From NCBI GenBank assembly GCA_035547395.1, contig DASZVA010000011.1, positions 124,001 to 188,000 of the forward strand: a DNA stretch of 64,000 nucleotides, written 5' to 3'. This document shows, in pieces, positions 6,956 to 15,221 of the stretch; the stretch's first letter is position 1; each line of letters opens with the position of its first letter. The notes beneath the pieces were generated by a model that ran no database searches, was not told the origin of the DNA, and saw only the letters and a program-made list of their open reading frames with translations. A program made the translations under genes and the position numbers. The DNA comes from CALREJ01 sp035547395 (GTDB lineage Bacteria; Patescibacteriota; Gracilibacteria; Peribacterales; Peribacteraceae).

Positions 6956-9553
6956 ATGCACCCGTTCGACCGATTCACCCCCAATGCCAAACTCGCTCTG
7001 CAGATTGCGGAGCAGGAAGCGAAGACGATGCAGAGTACCTACATCGGCACCGAGCATCTTCTGCTCGGCCTCCTCTCTATTCCGAAATCACTCGCCTTCT
7101 CGATCTTCACCGGAGCCGGCGTGACGCTGGAAAACGTCCGCATTCTGCTCAAGGCATCAAAGACCGTCAGCATCGAAGGCAAGCACGTGAAGCACGGACT
7201 CTCGACCTACCTGCACACGGTGATCGAGCAGGCCGTCGTGACCGCCCACAAATTCCGCCACACCAATGTCGGTACGGAGCACCTGCTCTACGCTCTCGTC
7301 TCCACCGGCAAAAACGCCGCGACGATTCTGCTTGAGAACATGCAGGTCGATCCGGAGGATCTCAAGATGCACATCGAAGAAATGTTCGGACAGATCAGCC
7401 AGTTCAGGCAGCAAAACAGAAACGTTGAGCAATCGCTCGAGGCGTTCTTCCACGGACTGCAGGGTGCGATCGCCGGCGTCCAGCCGGGAAATACCGGCGA
7501 GCCGGAAGGGCTCAAGCGCAACAAGCGCGACGGCAACAGCAAGACGCCGGCGCTCGACTACTTCACCGACGACCTCGTCACCAAAGCGAAGGAAAACAAG
7601 ATCGATCCGATCATCGGACGCGACACCGAGATCGAACGCATGATTCACATTCTCAACCGCAAGACGAAGAACAACCCCGTGCTCATCGGAGAGCCGGGCG
7701 TCGGCAAGACCGCGATCGTCGAAGGACTCGCGCAGAGAATCGCGACCGGACAGGTGCCCGACGCACTCAAAAACAAGCGCGTGCTCGTGCTGAATCTCGG
7801 CTCCATCGTCGCCGGTACCAAGTACCGCGGCGAATTCGAGCAGCGATTCGAAGACATCATCAAAGAAGCGACGCAGAGCGACAAACAGATCATCCTCTTC
7901 ATCGACGAGATCCACACCGTCGTCGGCGCGGGCTCCGCGGAGGGGTCGCTCGATGCGGCAAATATCCTCAAGCCCGCGCTCAGCCGCTCCACTATCCAGG
8001 TGATCGGCGCAACGACGCTCGACGAGTACCGCACGATCGAAAAGGATCGCGCGCTCGAGCGCAGATTCCAGCCGATTCAGGTGAATGAACCGACGCCGAC
8101 CGACGCTGTCAGCATCCTGAAGGGTCTCAAAGGCGCCTTTGAACAGTTCCACCACATCGCGATCGGCGACGATTCCATCGAGGCGGCCGTGCAGCTCAGC
8201 AATCGCTATCTGACGGAACGCTACCTGCCGGACAAGGCAATCGACGTGCTCGATGAAGCGGCCGCCGGCAAGAGCCTGCAGCACGCGCGCATCTCCCCCG
8301 AACTCCAGGCGGTCGAAGACAAGCTCCAGACGCTCACACTCAAGCAGCAGGAAGCGGTGAAGGAGCAGAAATATCATCAGGCGCTCAAGCTCAAGCAGGA
8401 GCAGCAGGAGCTGAAGGAAAAGCGGGATCAATTGCTCGAGGCATCTGACGGCGACAAGCGCACCCCGATCTCGATCACGCCGGATGACATCGCCGCGGTC
8501 ATTGCCCGCATGACGGGCGTGCCGGTGACGAAACTGATGAAACCCGAGGCGAAGAGGCTTGCCAATCTCGAACACATCCTCCGCGCGCACGTGATCGGAC
8601 AGGACGACGCCATCCGCAAAGTCGCGCGCGCCATCCGCAGATCCCGTGTCGGCATTGGAGACACGCGCCGCCCGATCGGATCATTCCTCTTCCTGGGCCC
8701 CACGGGCGTGGGAAAGACGGAGCTCGTCAGAACTCTCGCGAAGGAAGTCTTCAACCGCGATGACGCCCTCATCAAGATCGACATGTCGGAATTCATGGAA
8801 CGCCACAACGTCTCGCGACTCATCGGCGCAACTGCCGGCTACGTCGGCTATGAGGAAGGCGGCCAGCTCACGGAAGCCGTGCGCCGAAAGCCCTACTCGG
8901 TCGTGCTGTTTGATGAAGTGGAGAAAGCTCACCCCGAATTCTTCAACATCCTCCTCCAGATTCTGGAAGACGGAACGCTGACCGACGGTCAGGGAAAGAC
9001 CGTGGACTTCAGAAACACAATCATCGTGATGACCTCGAACATCGGCGCGGCCAAGCTCACCAAGCAGGCTGCCAAGATCGGCTTCAAGCTGGAGGACGAA
9101 GCACAGAAGGAAGAGAACGAATATGAAGCCAAGCGTGCCGAAGTCATCAGTGAACTCAAGGATAATCTGCGGCCGGAGTTCCTCAACCGCATCGATCACA
9201 TCATCGTCTTCAACGCGCTCAACCAGGTGCACATCCGAAAGATTGTGAAGATGCATATGGAGGAGCTGAAGAACCGCATGAAGGAACAGGGCTACAACCT
9301 GACGATCGACCAGAAAGCGATCAACGTGCTCGCCACCGCCGGTTTTGATCCGGAATACGGCGCCAGACCGGTCCGCCGCGTGATCCAGGAAAAGATCGAG
9401 GACGAGATTGCCGAGCACATCCTGAAAGGCGTCTTCCATCCCGGCGATACCATCAAAATCGTGCGTAAAAAGGACGACCAGCTCGATTTTCTCCACGGTG
9501 AACCCGCTGAAGTGGAGCAGGACGCCGAGGAAGAAGAGCTCTCGGTCGCCTAA
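6956..9553 (+). CDS. clpC: ClpC-type AAA+ unfoldase of the Clp protease
   Basis: ClpC unfolds substrates and feeds them to ClpP. The 865-residue protein has two N-terminal Clp repeats (about 1-145) and AAA module 1 with Walker A GEPGVGKT (246-253) and FIDEIHTVVGAG. A middle coiled segment rich in Lys/Gln/Glu (about 445-495) follows, then AAA module 2 with GPTGVGKT (about 580) and LFDEVEKAHPEF. An acidic tail ends the protein. I start at ATG 6956; the GTG at 6926 lies inside the operator. No SD is present. CIRCE control predicts heat or proteotoxic induction. In Firmicutes clpC is usually under CtsR, so direct CIRCE control is notable. Confidence 0.95.
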   Translation: MHPFDRFTPNAKLALQIAEQEAKTMQSTYIGTEHLLLGLLSIPKSLAFSIFTGAGVTLENVRILLKASKTVSIEGKHVKHGLSTYLHTVIEQAVVTAHKFRHTNVGTEHLLYALVSTGKNAATILLENMQVDPEDLKMHIEEMFGQISQFRQQNRNVEQSLEAFFHGLQGAIAGVQPGNTGEPEGLKRNKRDGNSKTPALDYFTDDLVTKAKENKIDPIIGRDTEIERMIHILNRKTKNNPVLIGEPGVGKTAIVEGLAQRIATGQVPDALKNKRVLVLNLGSIVAGTKYRGEFEQRFEDIIKEATQSDKQIILFIDEIHTVVGAGSAEGSLDAANILKPALSRSTIQVIGATTLDEYRTIEKDRALERRFQPIQVNEPTPTDAVSILKGLKGAFEQFHHIAIGDDSIEAAVQLSNRYLTERYLPDKAIDVLDEAAAGKSLQHARISPELQAVEDKLQTLTLKQQEAVKEQKYHQALKLKQEQQELKEKRDQLLEASDGDKRTPISITPDDIAAVIARMTGVPVTKLMKPEAKRLANLEHILRAHVIGQDDAIRKVARAIRRSRVGIGDTRRPIGSFLFLGPTGVGKTELVRTLAKEVFNRDDALIKIDMSEFMERHNVSRLIGATAGYVGYEEGGQLTEAVRRKPYSVVLFDEVEKAHPEFFNILLQILEDGTLTDGQGKTVDFRNTIIVMTSNIGAAKLTKQAAKIGFKLEDEAQKEENEYEAKRAEVISELKDNLRPEFLNRIDHIIVFNALNQVHIRKIVKMHMEELKNRMKEQGYNLTIDQKAINVLATAGFDPEYGARPVRRVIQEKIEDEIAEHILKGVFHPGDTIKIVRKKDDQLDFLHGEPAEVEQDAEEEELSVA

Positions 9554-9561
9554 AAGACTCT

Positions 9562-9607
9562 AAAAACGGACGTTTTGGCTAGATCTAGCGAAACGTCCGT
9601 TTTTTTG
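9562..9607 (+). terminator. strong intrinsic terminator after clpC
   Basis: AAACGGACGTTT (9564-9575) pairs with AAACGTCCGTTT (9591-9602) and leads into a T7 run. Upstream A residues make it potentially bidirectional. Confidence 0.9.
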
Positions 9608-9640
9608 CTATACTGAAGAGATTCCAAAACACACCTCTCC

Positions 9641-10300
9641 ATGGCCATAGAATCCATCAAAATTCCGCAAAACGTCTACATTGAGGACCGCATCGTCGGT
9701 CCCCTGACGCTCAAGCAGATCATCATTGTGACGATCGGCTGCGGGTTCAGCTATGCGCTGTTCTCGATGATCAGCAAAACATACGGCGTCGTGGCGTTGC
9801 CGGTGGAGGTTCTGGTCTGGATTCCGGGCGTACTCTCATTTGTCTTCGCGTTCGTACGCATCAACGATCTCAGCATGCTGAAACTGTGTTTGCTGCTTCT
9901 TGAGCGCATGAATAAACCTTCGACGCGCACCTGGACGCCGCGCCGCGGCATCATCATCAACGTGCGCACCTTTACGACGCCGAACACAAACAAGCAGATG
10001 CAAGTCGCAACCGTCATCGAACAAAAGCAGCAGCGTATTGCGGAGCTGAGTTCCGTACTGGATCAGCCGATGAGCGGGGTGCAGGCGCCCGCGGACGATC
10101 TCTCCCCCGGCATGGAAACCCCCGAAACCGCCGCAGCAGACGCGGCAGCAATGGAAAAAGAGGCTGCACAACCCGTTCGCCGTCCGGTGAATCCGCAGCG
10201 CATCTCGGCAACACCGCTCCAGGGACAACCGGTCGACGGTGTCGCGAGCGCCGGTTCCGTCTCGATCTTCCACGACATTTCTCCCTCCAGCCATGCCTGA
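9641..10300 (+). CDS. prgI: PrgI family (VirB3-like) type IV secretion membrane protein
   Basis: PrgI is the Gram-positive counterpart of VirB3, an inner-membrane partner of the VirB4 ATPase. The 219-residue protein opens with the typical IKIPQNVYIEDRIVGPLTLKQ segment. Two membrane helices (about 26-47 and 53-73) follow, then a basic amphipathic region and a Pro/Ala-rich cytoplasmic tail (about 140-219) that is long for the family. The next gene starts inside its last codons, and that gene resembles the VirB4 N-terminus, supporting the assignment. No SD is seen; the start follows a C/T-rich tract. Confidence 0.85.
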   Translation: MAIESIKIPQNVYIEDRIVGPLTLKQIIIVTIGCGFSYALFSMISKTYGVVALPVEVLVWIPGVLSFVFAFVRINDLSMLKLCLLLLERMNKPSTRTWTPRRGIIINVRTFTTPNTNKQMQVATVIEQKQQRIAELSSVLDQPMSGVQAPADDLSPGMETPETAAADAAAMEKEAAQPVRRPVNPQRISATPLQGQPVDGVASAGSVSIFHDISPSSHA

Positions 10301-11009
10301 CAAGAAAGCAAAAGACACCGTCCGGGCACGCGAGAAAGGAACGCAGAGCTCCACGCAGCGCTACCTGCCTGTCGCGGAAATCCGCAATAACACGCTCATC
10401 CTGAAAAACGGAGGGCTCCGCGCGGTGCTGGAAATCGAAGCGGTGAACTTCAATCTCAAGAGCGAAACGGAACAACAGGGCATCATCGCGGGCTATGGCG
10501 CATTCATGAACACGCTGGAGTTTCCCGTGCAAATCGTGATCCGCTCCACGCGCACCAACATCGATGATTATCTCACGCAGGTGCGGGAGATCGGCGAAAA
10601 ACACGCCAACGAGCTGCTGAAAAATCAGACGCTCGCCTATGCGGCATTCATGCAAAAGCTCATCGAAATGGCGAACATCATGCAGAAGCGTTTCTATGTG
10701 ATCATTCCGATGGATCACATGGTGCGCCAGAAGACCATCTTCGAGCAGTTCTTCGACTGGATCCATCCCGATGATTCTTCGGGCAAAGCTTCCGTCCGCA
10801 CGCACGAATTCACGCAGGCCGCCGGCAAACTTACTGAGCGCGTCGACCTCGTGTCCTCGGGCCTGTCCAACATCGGGCTCCATGTGAAGCGCCTGAACAC
10901 GCGGGATCTGATCGAGCTGCTCTATCAGGTCTACAATCCCAAGACGAGTCAGAAACAGAAGATCCCGAAGAAGGAGGAAGATTTGAATCTGGAGAAGAAT
11001 GCGCTGTGA
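10293..11009 (+). CDS. VirB4/TraC N-terminal-domain-like protein without ATPase domain
   Basis: The 238-residue protein resembles the N-terminal domain of VirB4/TraC/TrbE ATPases. Features are a YLPVAEIRNNTLILKNGGLRAVLEI opening (about 23-47), an FPVQIVIRSTR segment (about 80-90) and helical repeats. It ends before any Walker A, so the mechanical ATPase domain must be a separate protein encoded elsewhere. It overlaps prgI by eight bases in another frame, a tight translational link. I start at ATG 10293 because the upstream extension duplicates prgI sequence in another frame. Unexpectedly, it is followed by ribosomal protein S1, not by an ATPase gene. Confidence 0.7.
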   Translation: MPDKKAKDTVRAREKGTQSSTQRYLPVAEIRNNTLILKNGGLRAVLEIEAVNFNLKSETEQQGIIAGYGAFMNTLEFPVQIVIRSTRTNIDDYLTQVREIGEKHANELLKNQTLAYAAFMQKLIEMANIMQKRFYVIIPMDHMVRQKTIFEQFFDWIHPDDSSGKASVRTHEFTQAAGKLTERVDLVSSGLSNIGLHVKRLNTRDLIELLYQVYNPKTSQKQKIPKKEEDLNLEKNAL

Positions 11010-11011
11010 TT

Positions 11012-11093
11012 GTTGGTTTTTGGTTACTAGTTTTTAGTTATTGGTTCACTTAGGAATACAACGAATAACCAGTAACCAATAACTAATAACCGA
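11012..11093. repeat. short-word inverted repeat (TTGGTTA/TAACCAA type)
   Basis: Left arm about 11012-11046 (GGTTTTTGGTTACTAG... words) and right arm about 11061-11093 (AATAACCAGTAACCAATAACTAATAACC-like), separated by about 14 nt. Imperfectly complementary, able to form a long AT-rich hairpin. Shares words with the block at 61842-61915. Confidence 0.75.
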
Positions 11094-11101
11094 TACGGCA
11101 A

Positions 11102-11130
11102 TTGACAACCTTCCTTCACGTCTTCATAAT
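11102..11130 (+). promoter_or_regulatory. sigma70-like promoter of ribosomal protein S1 gene
   Basis: Perfect TTGACA (11102-11107), 17-nt spacer, CATAAT (11125-11130). Predicted leader of about 70 nt to ATG 11208. Confidence 0.6.
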
Positions 11131-11207
11131 ACCCAACGAAAGCCCCGTTGCTCGTGCAAGGACGGCGCCTTCTCTCCTTATTCCTCCCGCTTGCACCCCT
11201 GTTTTTT

Positions 11208-12536
11208 ATGTCCCCCCAAACCACTCTCAGCCCCCGGGCGCAGAACGCCTTCATGGAAGAACTCATGAAGTCGTCTCCCCCGATTTTCAGACCCCGACCC
11301 GGCGAACTCGTCGAAGGTAAGGTTGTTTTCCGCGGCAAGAACAAGCTGCTTCTCGATATCGAAGGCGTCGTGACCGGCATTATCTCCGGCCGCGAACTGC
11401 GTGATTCATTCAACACGTTCAAAGACCTCAAACTCGGCGACGATGTTGCCGCCCTCGTCCTCGAAGACGAGAACGATGAAGGTCTCGTGGTCCTCAGCCT
11501 CCGCATGGCATCCCAGCGCAAAGCATGGGACAAGTTCCACAAGCTCATCGAGAGCGAAACAACGATGAAATTTACGGCTCAGGAAGCCAACAAGGGCGGT
11601 CTCATCGCCAACATCGACGGCATCCGCGCCTTCCTGCCGGTCTCGCAGCTCGCTCCGGTCAACTACCCGCGCGTGAACAACGCGGATTCCAGTGAAATCA
11701 TCTCCCGCCTTCAGAAATTCGTCGGTCACACCTTCACGGTGAAGATCGTCACGATGGATGAGGAAGCGGGCAAAATCGTCGTCTCCGAGCGCGATGCAAT
11801 GGCCGAGGAGCGCGCAAAGGCTCTCGAAGGTCTGCACATCGGCGACGTTAAGGACGGCATCGTCTCCGGCATCGTGAAGTTCGGACTCTTCGTCACCTTC
11901 GACGGACTCGAAGGCCTCGTCCACATCTCCGAAATCGCCTGGGGCCACGTGAAGAATCCTGCCGAATACGCGGAGATGGGTGACCGCGTGAAGGTGAAGG
12001 TGATCGGCGTCGACGGCGACAAGCTGAGCTTATCTATCAAACAGCTCACGAAGGATCCGTGGGAAGAAGTGGCCGAGCGCTACCCCGTCGGCAAGAAAGT
12101 GTCCGGCACGGTCGTACGATTCGCCGATTACGGCGCCTTCCTCCGCCTTGAGAAGGACATCAACGGCCTCGTGCACCTCTCCGAAATCGCCCACCACAAG
12201 GTGACGGATCCGGGCGAAGTACTCACGATCGGCCAGAAGATCGAGGCGCAGGTCATCAACATCGACGTCGACGAGCGCCGCATCGGCCTCTCCATCAAAG
12301 CTCTCCAGCCGATCGACAAAGAGACGCTCGAGCGCATGAAGCGCGAGCAGGAGGAAGCGAAGGAAGAAGGTACCAAGGGCACCGAAGGGACCGAGGTGAC
12401 CGAGGGATTTGTTGCTTCCAAGGACGGCAAGAAGTACTACCCGGCAGACTCTGCCGCCGGCAAGAAGATCAAGGACGAGAACCGCGTGAGCTTCAAGACG
12501 GCCGAGGAAGCCGAAGCCGCGGGCTACAGTGCGTGA
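11208..12536 (+). CDS. rpsA: 30S ribosomal protein S1 (four S1 domains)
   Basis: S1 helps load mRNA onto the ribosome. The 442-residue protein carries four S1/OB-fold repeats at about 32-103, 118-192, 206-276 and 291-365. The third and fourth have the strongest RNA-binding signature (GLFVTFDGLEGLVHISEI, GAFLRLEKDINGLVHLSEI). A charged linker follows. The last 42 residues (VASKDGKKYYPADSAAGKKI...EAAGYSA) resemble the small Ada-type metal-binding module in order of conserved positions but lack its cysteines. I start at ATG 11208 because upstream residues are hydrophobic and atypical. S1 in a genome with few SDs is relevant to how mRNAs are selected. Confidence 0.92.
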   Translation: MSPQTTLSPRAQNAFMEELMKSSPPIFRPRPGELVEGKVVFRGKNKLLLDIEGVVTGIISGRELRDSFNTFKDLKLGDDVAALVLEDENDEGLVVLSLRMASQRKAWDKFHKLIESETTMKFTAQEANKGGLIANIDGIRAFLPVSQLAPVNYPRVNNADSSEIISRLQKFVGHTFTVKIVTMDEEAGKIVVSERDAMAEERAKALEGLHIGDVKDGIVSGIVKFGLFVTFDGLEGLVHISEIAWGHVKNPAEYAEMGDRVKVKVIGVDGDKLSLSIKQLTKDPWEEVAERYPVGKKVSGTVVRFADYGAFLRLEKDINGLVHLSEIAHHKVTDPGEVLTIGQKIEAQVINIDVDERRIGLSIKALQPIDKETLERMKREQEEAKEEGTKGTEGTEVTEGFVASKDGKKYYPADSAAGKKIKDENRVSFKTAEEAEAAGYSA

Positions 12537-12539
12537 CGA

Positions 12540-12620
12540 TGTAGAGGACATAGAGGGTAAAGAAGATGAAGAGGAAATCTTCTTCTTTCCCCTCTTTTTC
12601 TTCTCTATCCTCTCTACCCT
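12540..12620. repeat. short-word inverted repeat (TAGAGG/CCTCTA type) before HAD gene
   Basis: Purine-rich left arm (GTAGAGGACATAGAGGG...GAAGAGG) and pyrimidine-rich right arm (CCCCTCTTTTTCTTCTCTATCC...) form an imperfect hairpin that ends 3 nt before the next ATG. Confidence 0.7.
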
Positions 12621-12622
12621 CG

Positions 12623-13261
12623 ATGAAAGCCTTCATCTTCGACTTCGACGGCGTAATCGTGGACAGCCAGCGGCACTGGGACAGTTTCACGCTCACACAC
12701 ATCCGCAGTTTCATTCCAAGCTGGACGGAAGCGGACAACCAGCGGCAGCGGGGGCTTAGCAACGTCGACACGCATGCGATGCTGGTACAGGAATACGGGC
12801 TGACGCACTCGCTGGAGGAATTCATGACGACGCTTAACGCGCATATCGAAAATTTGTACGATAACGTGCGGCTTTTTGACGGCGTCGATGCGCTGCTCAA
12901 GCGACTGTCCTCGATGAACATCCCGGTCGGACTCGCAACGGCCTCACGCGCACAATGGGTTCTGCCCGTGCTTGAGCGCCACGGCATACATCACCATTTT
13001 CAGGCAGCCTCCACGATGGATGATGTAATGAAATCCAAACCCGACCCGGAGGTGTATCTGCGCACTGCACGCGAACTCAAGGTTGATCCCCGCCTTTGCG
13101 TCGCGCTCGAAGATTCCACCTTCGGCATACGATCTGCAAAATCCGCCGGCATGACGGTCATCGGACTGCGACATGCCTATGCCACGGAAGATTTGTCGCT
13201 GGCGGACAGGATCATCGATCATCCGGACGAGCTCACGACGGAGATATTGAAAATGCTTTAA
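12623..13261 (+). CDS. HAD-superfamily phosphatase/phosphomutase (beta-PGM-like)
   Basis: A 212-residue HAD hydrolase of the beta-phosphoglucomutase-like subgroup. The nucleophile loop is FDFDGVIVDS (Asp7 and Asp9), followed by a helical cap (about 16-80). Later motifs are the TAS motif, KSKPDPEVY with the conserved Lys, and an ALEDSTFGIRSAKSAGM acidic loop. Substrates of the subgroup include sugar phosphates and phosphoglycolate; none can be chosen here. I start at ATG 12623 because the in-frame upstream Ser/Pro-rich codons are the repeat arm, not protein. Confidence 0.85.
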   Translation: MKAFIFDFDGVIVDSQRHWDSFTLTHIRSFIPSWTEADNQRQRGLSNVDTHAMLVQEYGLTHSLEEFMTTLNAHIENLYDNVRLFDGVDALLKRLSSMNIPVGLATASRAQWVLPVLERHGIHHHFQAASTMDDVMKSKPDPEVYLRTARELKVDPRLCVALEDSTFGIRSAKSAGMTVIGLRHAYATEDLSLADRIIDHPDELTTEILKML

Positions 13262-13346
13262 CACCGCATCCGCGGAGGGATGCGGCTAGTCATTTTATAC
13301 ATATATAACCACCAGCAGCACCGCTCCGTCGGTGCGGCAATCGGAA

Positions 13347-13676
13347 TCAAATTTCGTGCTGCGACAAAAAATGCAGATGCAGGTAAAAGACTTCCTGCCC
13401 GCCGCCTTTGCCGACGTGGAACGTGAGTTTGTAGCCGTCGATCCCCTTCTGTTTGGCGAAATCCCGCGCCTTGAGGATCAGCATGCCGGGAATATCGGCG
13501 GTCTCCTCCGTCACATCGTGAATCGATGCGACGAATCGTTTCGGAACAAACAGCAAATGTGTCGGCGCCTTGGGATGAATGTCACGGAACGCGACAACAT
13601 CGTCGTCTTCATAGACGATATCCGCGGGGATCTCACGCGTGAGGATTTTGTGGAAGATGGTGCGTTCGTCGGACAT
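13347..13676 (-). CDS. HIT family nucleotide hydrolase (HINT-like)
   Basis: A 109-residue histidine-triad protein. The N-terminal CIF-type opening is replaced by ERTIFHKILTREIPADIVYEDDD, followed by the AFRDIHPKAPTHLLFVPK segment. The C-terminal triad region is QEVFYLHLHFLS. HINT enzymes hydrolyse nucleoside phosphoramidates and aminoacyl-adenylates. I start at ATG 13676; upstream codons run into a REP palindrome. The minus-strand TACACT (13683-13688) ends 6 nt from the ATG, so the mRNA is probably leaderless. Confidence 0.9.
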   Translation of the reverse strand: MSDERTIFHKILTREIPADIVYEDDDVVAFRDIHPKAPTHLLFVPKRFVASIHDVTEETADIPGMLILKARDFAKQKGIDGYKLTFHVGKGGGQEVFYLHLHFLSQHEI

Positions 13677-13682
13677 GTTCGC

Positions 13683-13688
13683 AGTGTA
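13683..13688 (-). promoter_or_regulatory. -10 box of HIT gene
   Basis: TACACT on the minus strand, 6 nt from the start codon. The REP palindrome begins 5 nt upstream. Confidence 0.45.
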
Positions 13689-13692
13689 AACC

Positions 13693-13720
13693 GTAGGGAC
13701 ATGGCATGCCATGTCCCTAC
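13693..13720. repeat. REP-like perfect 28-nt palindrome (GTAGGGAC type)
   Basis: GTAGGGACATGGCA (13693-13706) followed by its exact reverse complement, then a run of seven A. Outer bases GTAG...CTAC match the palindromes at 57154 and 58219. On the minus strand the T run follows the stem. Confidence 0.85.
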
Positions 13721-13774
13721 AAAAAAAGGCCTCGTAAAACGCCCTGAAACCCACCAAAAGAAGGCCGGTTTTGA

Positions 13775-13803
13775 TTGAAAAAAACGGTCAGAAATGGGAT
13801 AAT
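13775..13803 (+). promoter_or_regulatory. promoter of gene at 13812
   Basis: TTGAAA (13775-13780), 17-nt spacer, GATAAT (13798-13803) preceded by TGG. The -10 ends 8 nt before the ATG, so the transcript would start at the start codon. Confidence 0.6.
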
Positions 13804-13811
13804 AGACATAG

Positions 13812-14309
13812 ATGGCAAACACCACACCGGAGAAGGGCCTGAGCACCGCACCGTCCGTCACACCGGACAGCGCGCCTGCAGTTGTCGTGCAGCCGAGCCG
13901 CGTCGAATTCGCGTCGCTGCTTGACGGTATCGGCAAGATGTCCGAGCAGACCGGGGAAGACCGCAGCGGCGACTGGAGCGGAAGCGGCGGTGCCGTCGCC
14001 ACAACTGGAGGACGTCAGTCGACGCAGGCAACCATGACCGCCCGCGATCTCGCGATCGCGAATCTCCCCGAGCCGGCAGTGATGCAGAAGGAGCTGGAGA
14101 AGCACATTCAGGAGGAAGTGAAAAACCTGCGTCGCCAGGCCAAAACGATCGCGCGCATCGGCAGACCCGGGGCCGCCTACAGATTGAACCAACTCTACGC
14201 CCGCATCCATCGCTTGAACGCGATGCTTGCGAGCATCTTCGACGCATCGGTCGACGTCGTGAAGCGCCTCTTCATTCGCGTCTTCATCGATAAGCAGACG
14301 ATTCAATAA
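13812..14309 (+). CDS. soluble protein of unknown function
   Basis: A 165-residue protein. The N-terminal half (about 1-70) is Pro/Ser/Gly-rich and likely disordered. The C-terminal half (about 78-165) is helical and basic, with LPEPAVMQKELEKHIQEEV, a run of Arg/Lys, and RLNQLYARIHRLNAML. No cysteines or membrane segments are present. The basic helical half might bind nucleic acid or a basic partner, but I know of no motif to support that. The promoter reads into a leaderless start at ATG 13812. Confidence 0.75.
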   Translation: MANTTPEKGLSTAPSVTPDSAPAVVVQPSRVEFASLLDGIGKMSEQTGEDRSGDWSGSGGAVATTGGRQSTQATMTARDLAIANLPEPAVMQKELEKHIQEEVKNLRRQAKTIARIGRPGAAYRLNQLYARIHRLNAMLASIFDASVDVVKRLFIRVFIDKQTIQ

Positions 14310-14312
14310 GTT

Positions 14313-14394
14313 ATAGGGCTAGGGTGAGGGCTAGGAAAAAAGATATTAAAAAAATTCAAAACTTCCTAACCCTTGCCCTATCACCTAGCCCTAT
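14313..14394. repeat. short-word inverted repeat (AGGGCTAGGG type) between convergent genes
   Basis: Left arm 14313-14336 (TTATAGGGCTAGGGTGAGGG...) and right arm 14363-14394 (CCTAACCCTTGCCCTATCACC...) around an AT-rich loop with T and A runs. It lies between two convergent stop codons and could terminate both transcripts. Confidence 0.75.
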
Positions 14395-14639
14395 TCTTGA
14401 TGATGCTTCTTGTGCCTCGCTTTTTCCTCGATGAACCCGTTCACCCACTCGAGCGCTTTGTCCGTCATGGAGAGCGGCTTCATAATCACCGCTTCGACTT
14501 CCTCCGTGATACCCTCAATACGTCGCAGCACCTTGCGCAAATCGACCACGATGAAGATGACGTGATAGAGCACGACAATGATCATGATCGCGACCGCGAT
14601 GTAGAGTCCCTGCAAAATGTCCGTGGAAGACCAAGTCAT
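14391..14639 (-). CDS. small single-pass membrane protein
   Basis: An 82-residue protein with one long hydrophobic helix (about 9-33). An amphipathic helical region (DLRKVLRRIEGITEEVEAVIM) and a His/Lys-rich C-terminus (KARHKKHHQE) follow. The layout resembles small membrane proteins whose helical cytoplasmic tail pairs with a partner. No family is recognised. It starts 33 nt from divergent yidD, so the two promoters share a very short region. Confidence 0.65.
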   Translation of the reverse strand: MTWSSTDILQGLYIAVAIMIIVVLYHVIFIVVDLRKVLRRIEGITEEVEAVIMKPLSMTDKALEWVNGFIEEKARHKKHHQE

Positions 14640-14652
14640 AGAAGAGAGTACG

Positions 14653-14661
14653 TGCTACACT
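14653..14661 (+). promoter_or_regulatory. extended -10 box of yidD
   Basis: TGCTACACT ending 10 nt before ATG 14672; same box as at ruvB and the DHFR-like gene. Confidence 0.45.
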
Positions 14662-14671
14662 ACTGAGACGT

Positions 14672-14992
14672 ATGAGGCCGCGCAATCTTTTGCAACATAT
14701 CATGGGCCTACCGCGCAATCTGATTGTGCTTATGATCACGGGCTACCAGCACACGCTTTCGCCCGATCACGGACCGCTGAAGCACCTCTACACCTACGGC
14801 TACTGCCGCCACTCCCCGACCTGCTCGCAGTACGCCAAGGAGCAGATTCAAAATCGCGGACTTTTCATCGGCGGCCTGCTCGCTATCAAAAGAATCCTCT
14901 CCTGCAATCCGTTCACGAAGCCGTCGGATGCGCGAATTCGTGAGATTATTGCAAAAACAAGCGACTTCACAGACCATCGAAAAACCGTATAA
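14672..14992 (+). CDS. yidD: membrane protein insertion efficiency factor YidD
   Basis: YidD is a small membrane-associated protein that assists YidC-dependent membrane protein insertion. The 106-residue product has the family's hydrophobic amphipathic start (NLIVLMITGYQHTLSPDHGP), the signature CRHSPTCSQYA (about 46-56), and GGLLAIKRILSCNPF (about 70-84). The usual rnpA-yidD-yidC neighbourhood is absent. The 3' end of the gene contains the probable promoter of the downstream tRNA-Gly. Confidence 0.93.
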   Translation: MRPRNLLQHIMGLPRNLIVLMITGYQHTLSPDHGPLKHLYTYGYCRHSPTCSQYAKEQIQNRGLFIGGLLAIKRILSCNPFTKPSDARIREIIAKTSDFTDHRKTV

Positions 14993-14993
14993 T
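14966..14993 (+). promoter_or_regulatory. promoter of tRNA-Gly
   Basis: TTCACA (14966-14971), 16-nt spacer and consensus TATAAT (14988-14993), overlapping the last codons of yidD and 62 nt upstream of the tRNA. Confidence 0.6.
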
Positions 14994-15055
14994 ACGTCCG
15001 GCGGAGGATCCTCTGATCTCTCTGGATCTTCTGTTTCCCTCGATTCTTCACTCAA

Positions 15056-15129
15056 GCGGGTATCGTACAGTGGTAGTACATCAGCCTTCCAAGCTGAGGA
15101 TGCGGGTTCGATTCCCGCTACCCGCTCCA
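15056..15129 (+). tRNA. tRNA-Gly (TCC anticodon)
   Basis: A 74-nt cloverleaf. Acceptor GCGGGTA/TACCCGC is seven perfect pairs. The anticodon arm is TCAGC-CTTCCAA-GCTGA with anticodon TCC, and the T arm is GCGGG-TTCGATT-CCCGC. The 3' CCA is encoded. A 13-nt copy of its 3' end recurs at 15222-15234. Confidence 0.97.
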
Positions 15130-15221
15130 CGAACGAAGTGAGTGGAGCTTCCAAGCTCACAAACAAGGAGCGCATCAAGCATGCGACGCAGTTTTTGGCT
15201 TGGAGGGCAGTACCTTTAGGT

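Noticed and set aside
7157..8590. A long minus-strand frame opposite clpC
   Set aside because: Same reason: ClpC Walker motifs on the plus strand are certain.
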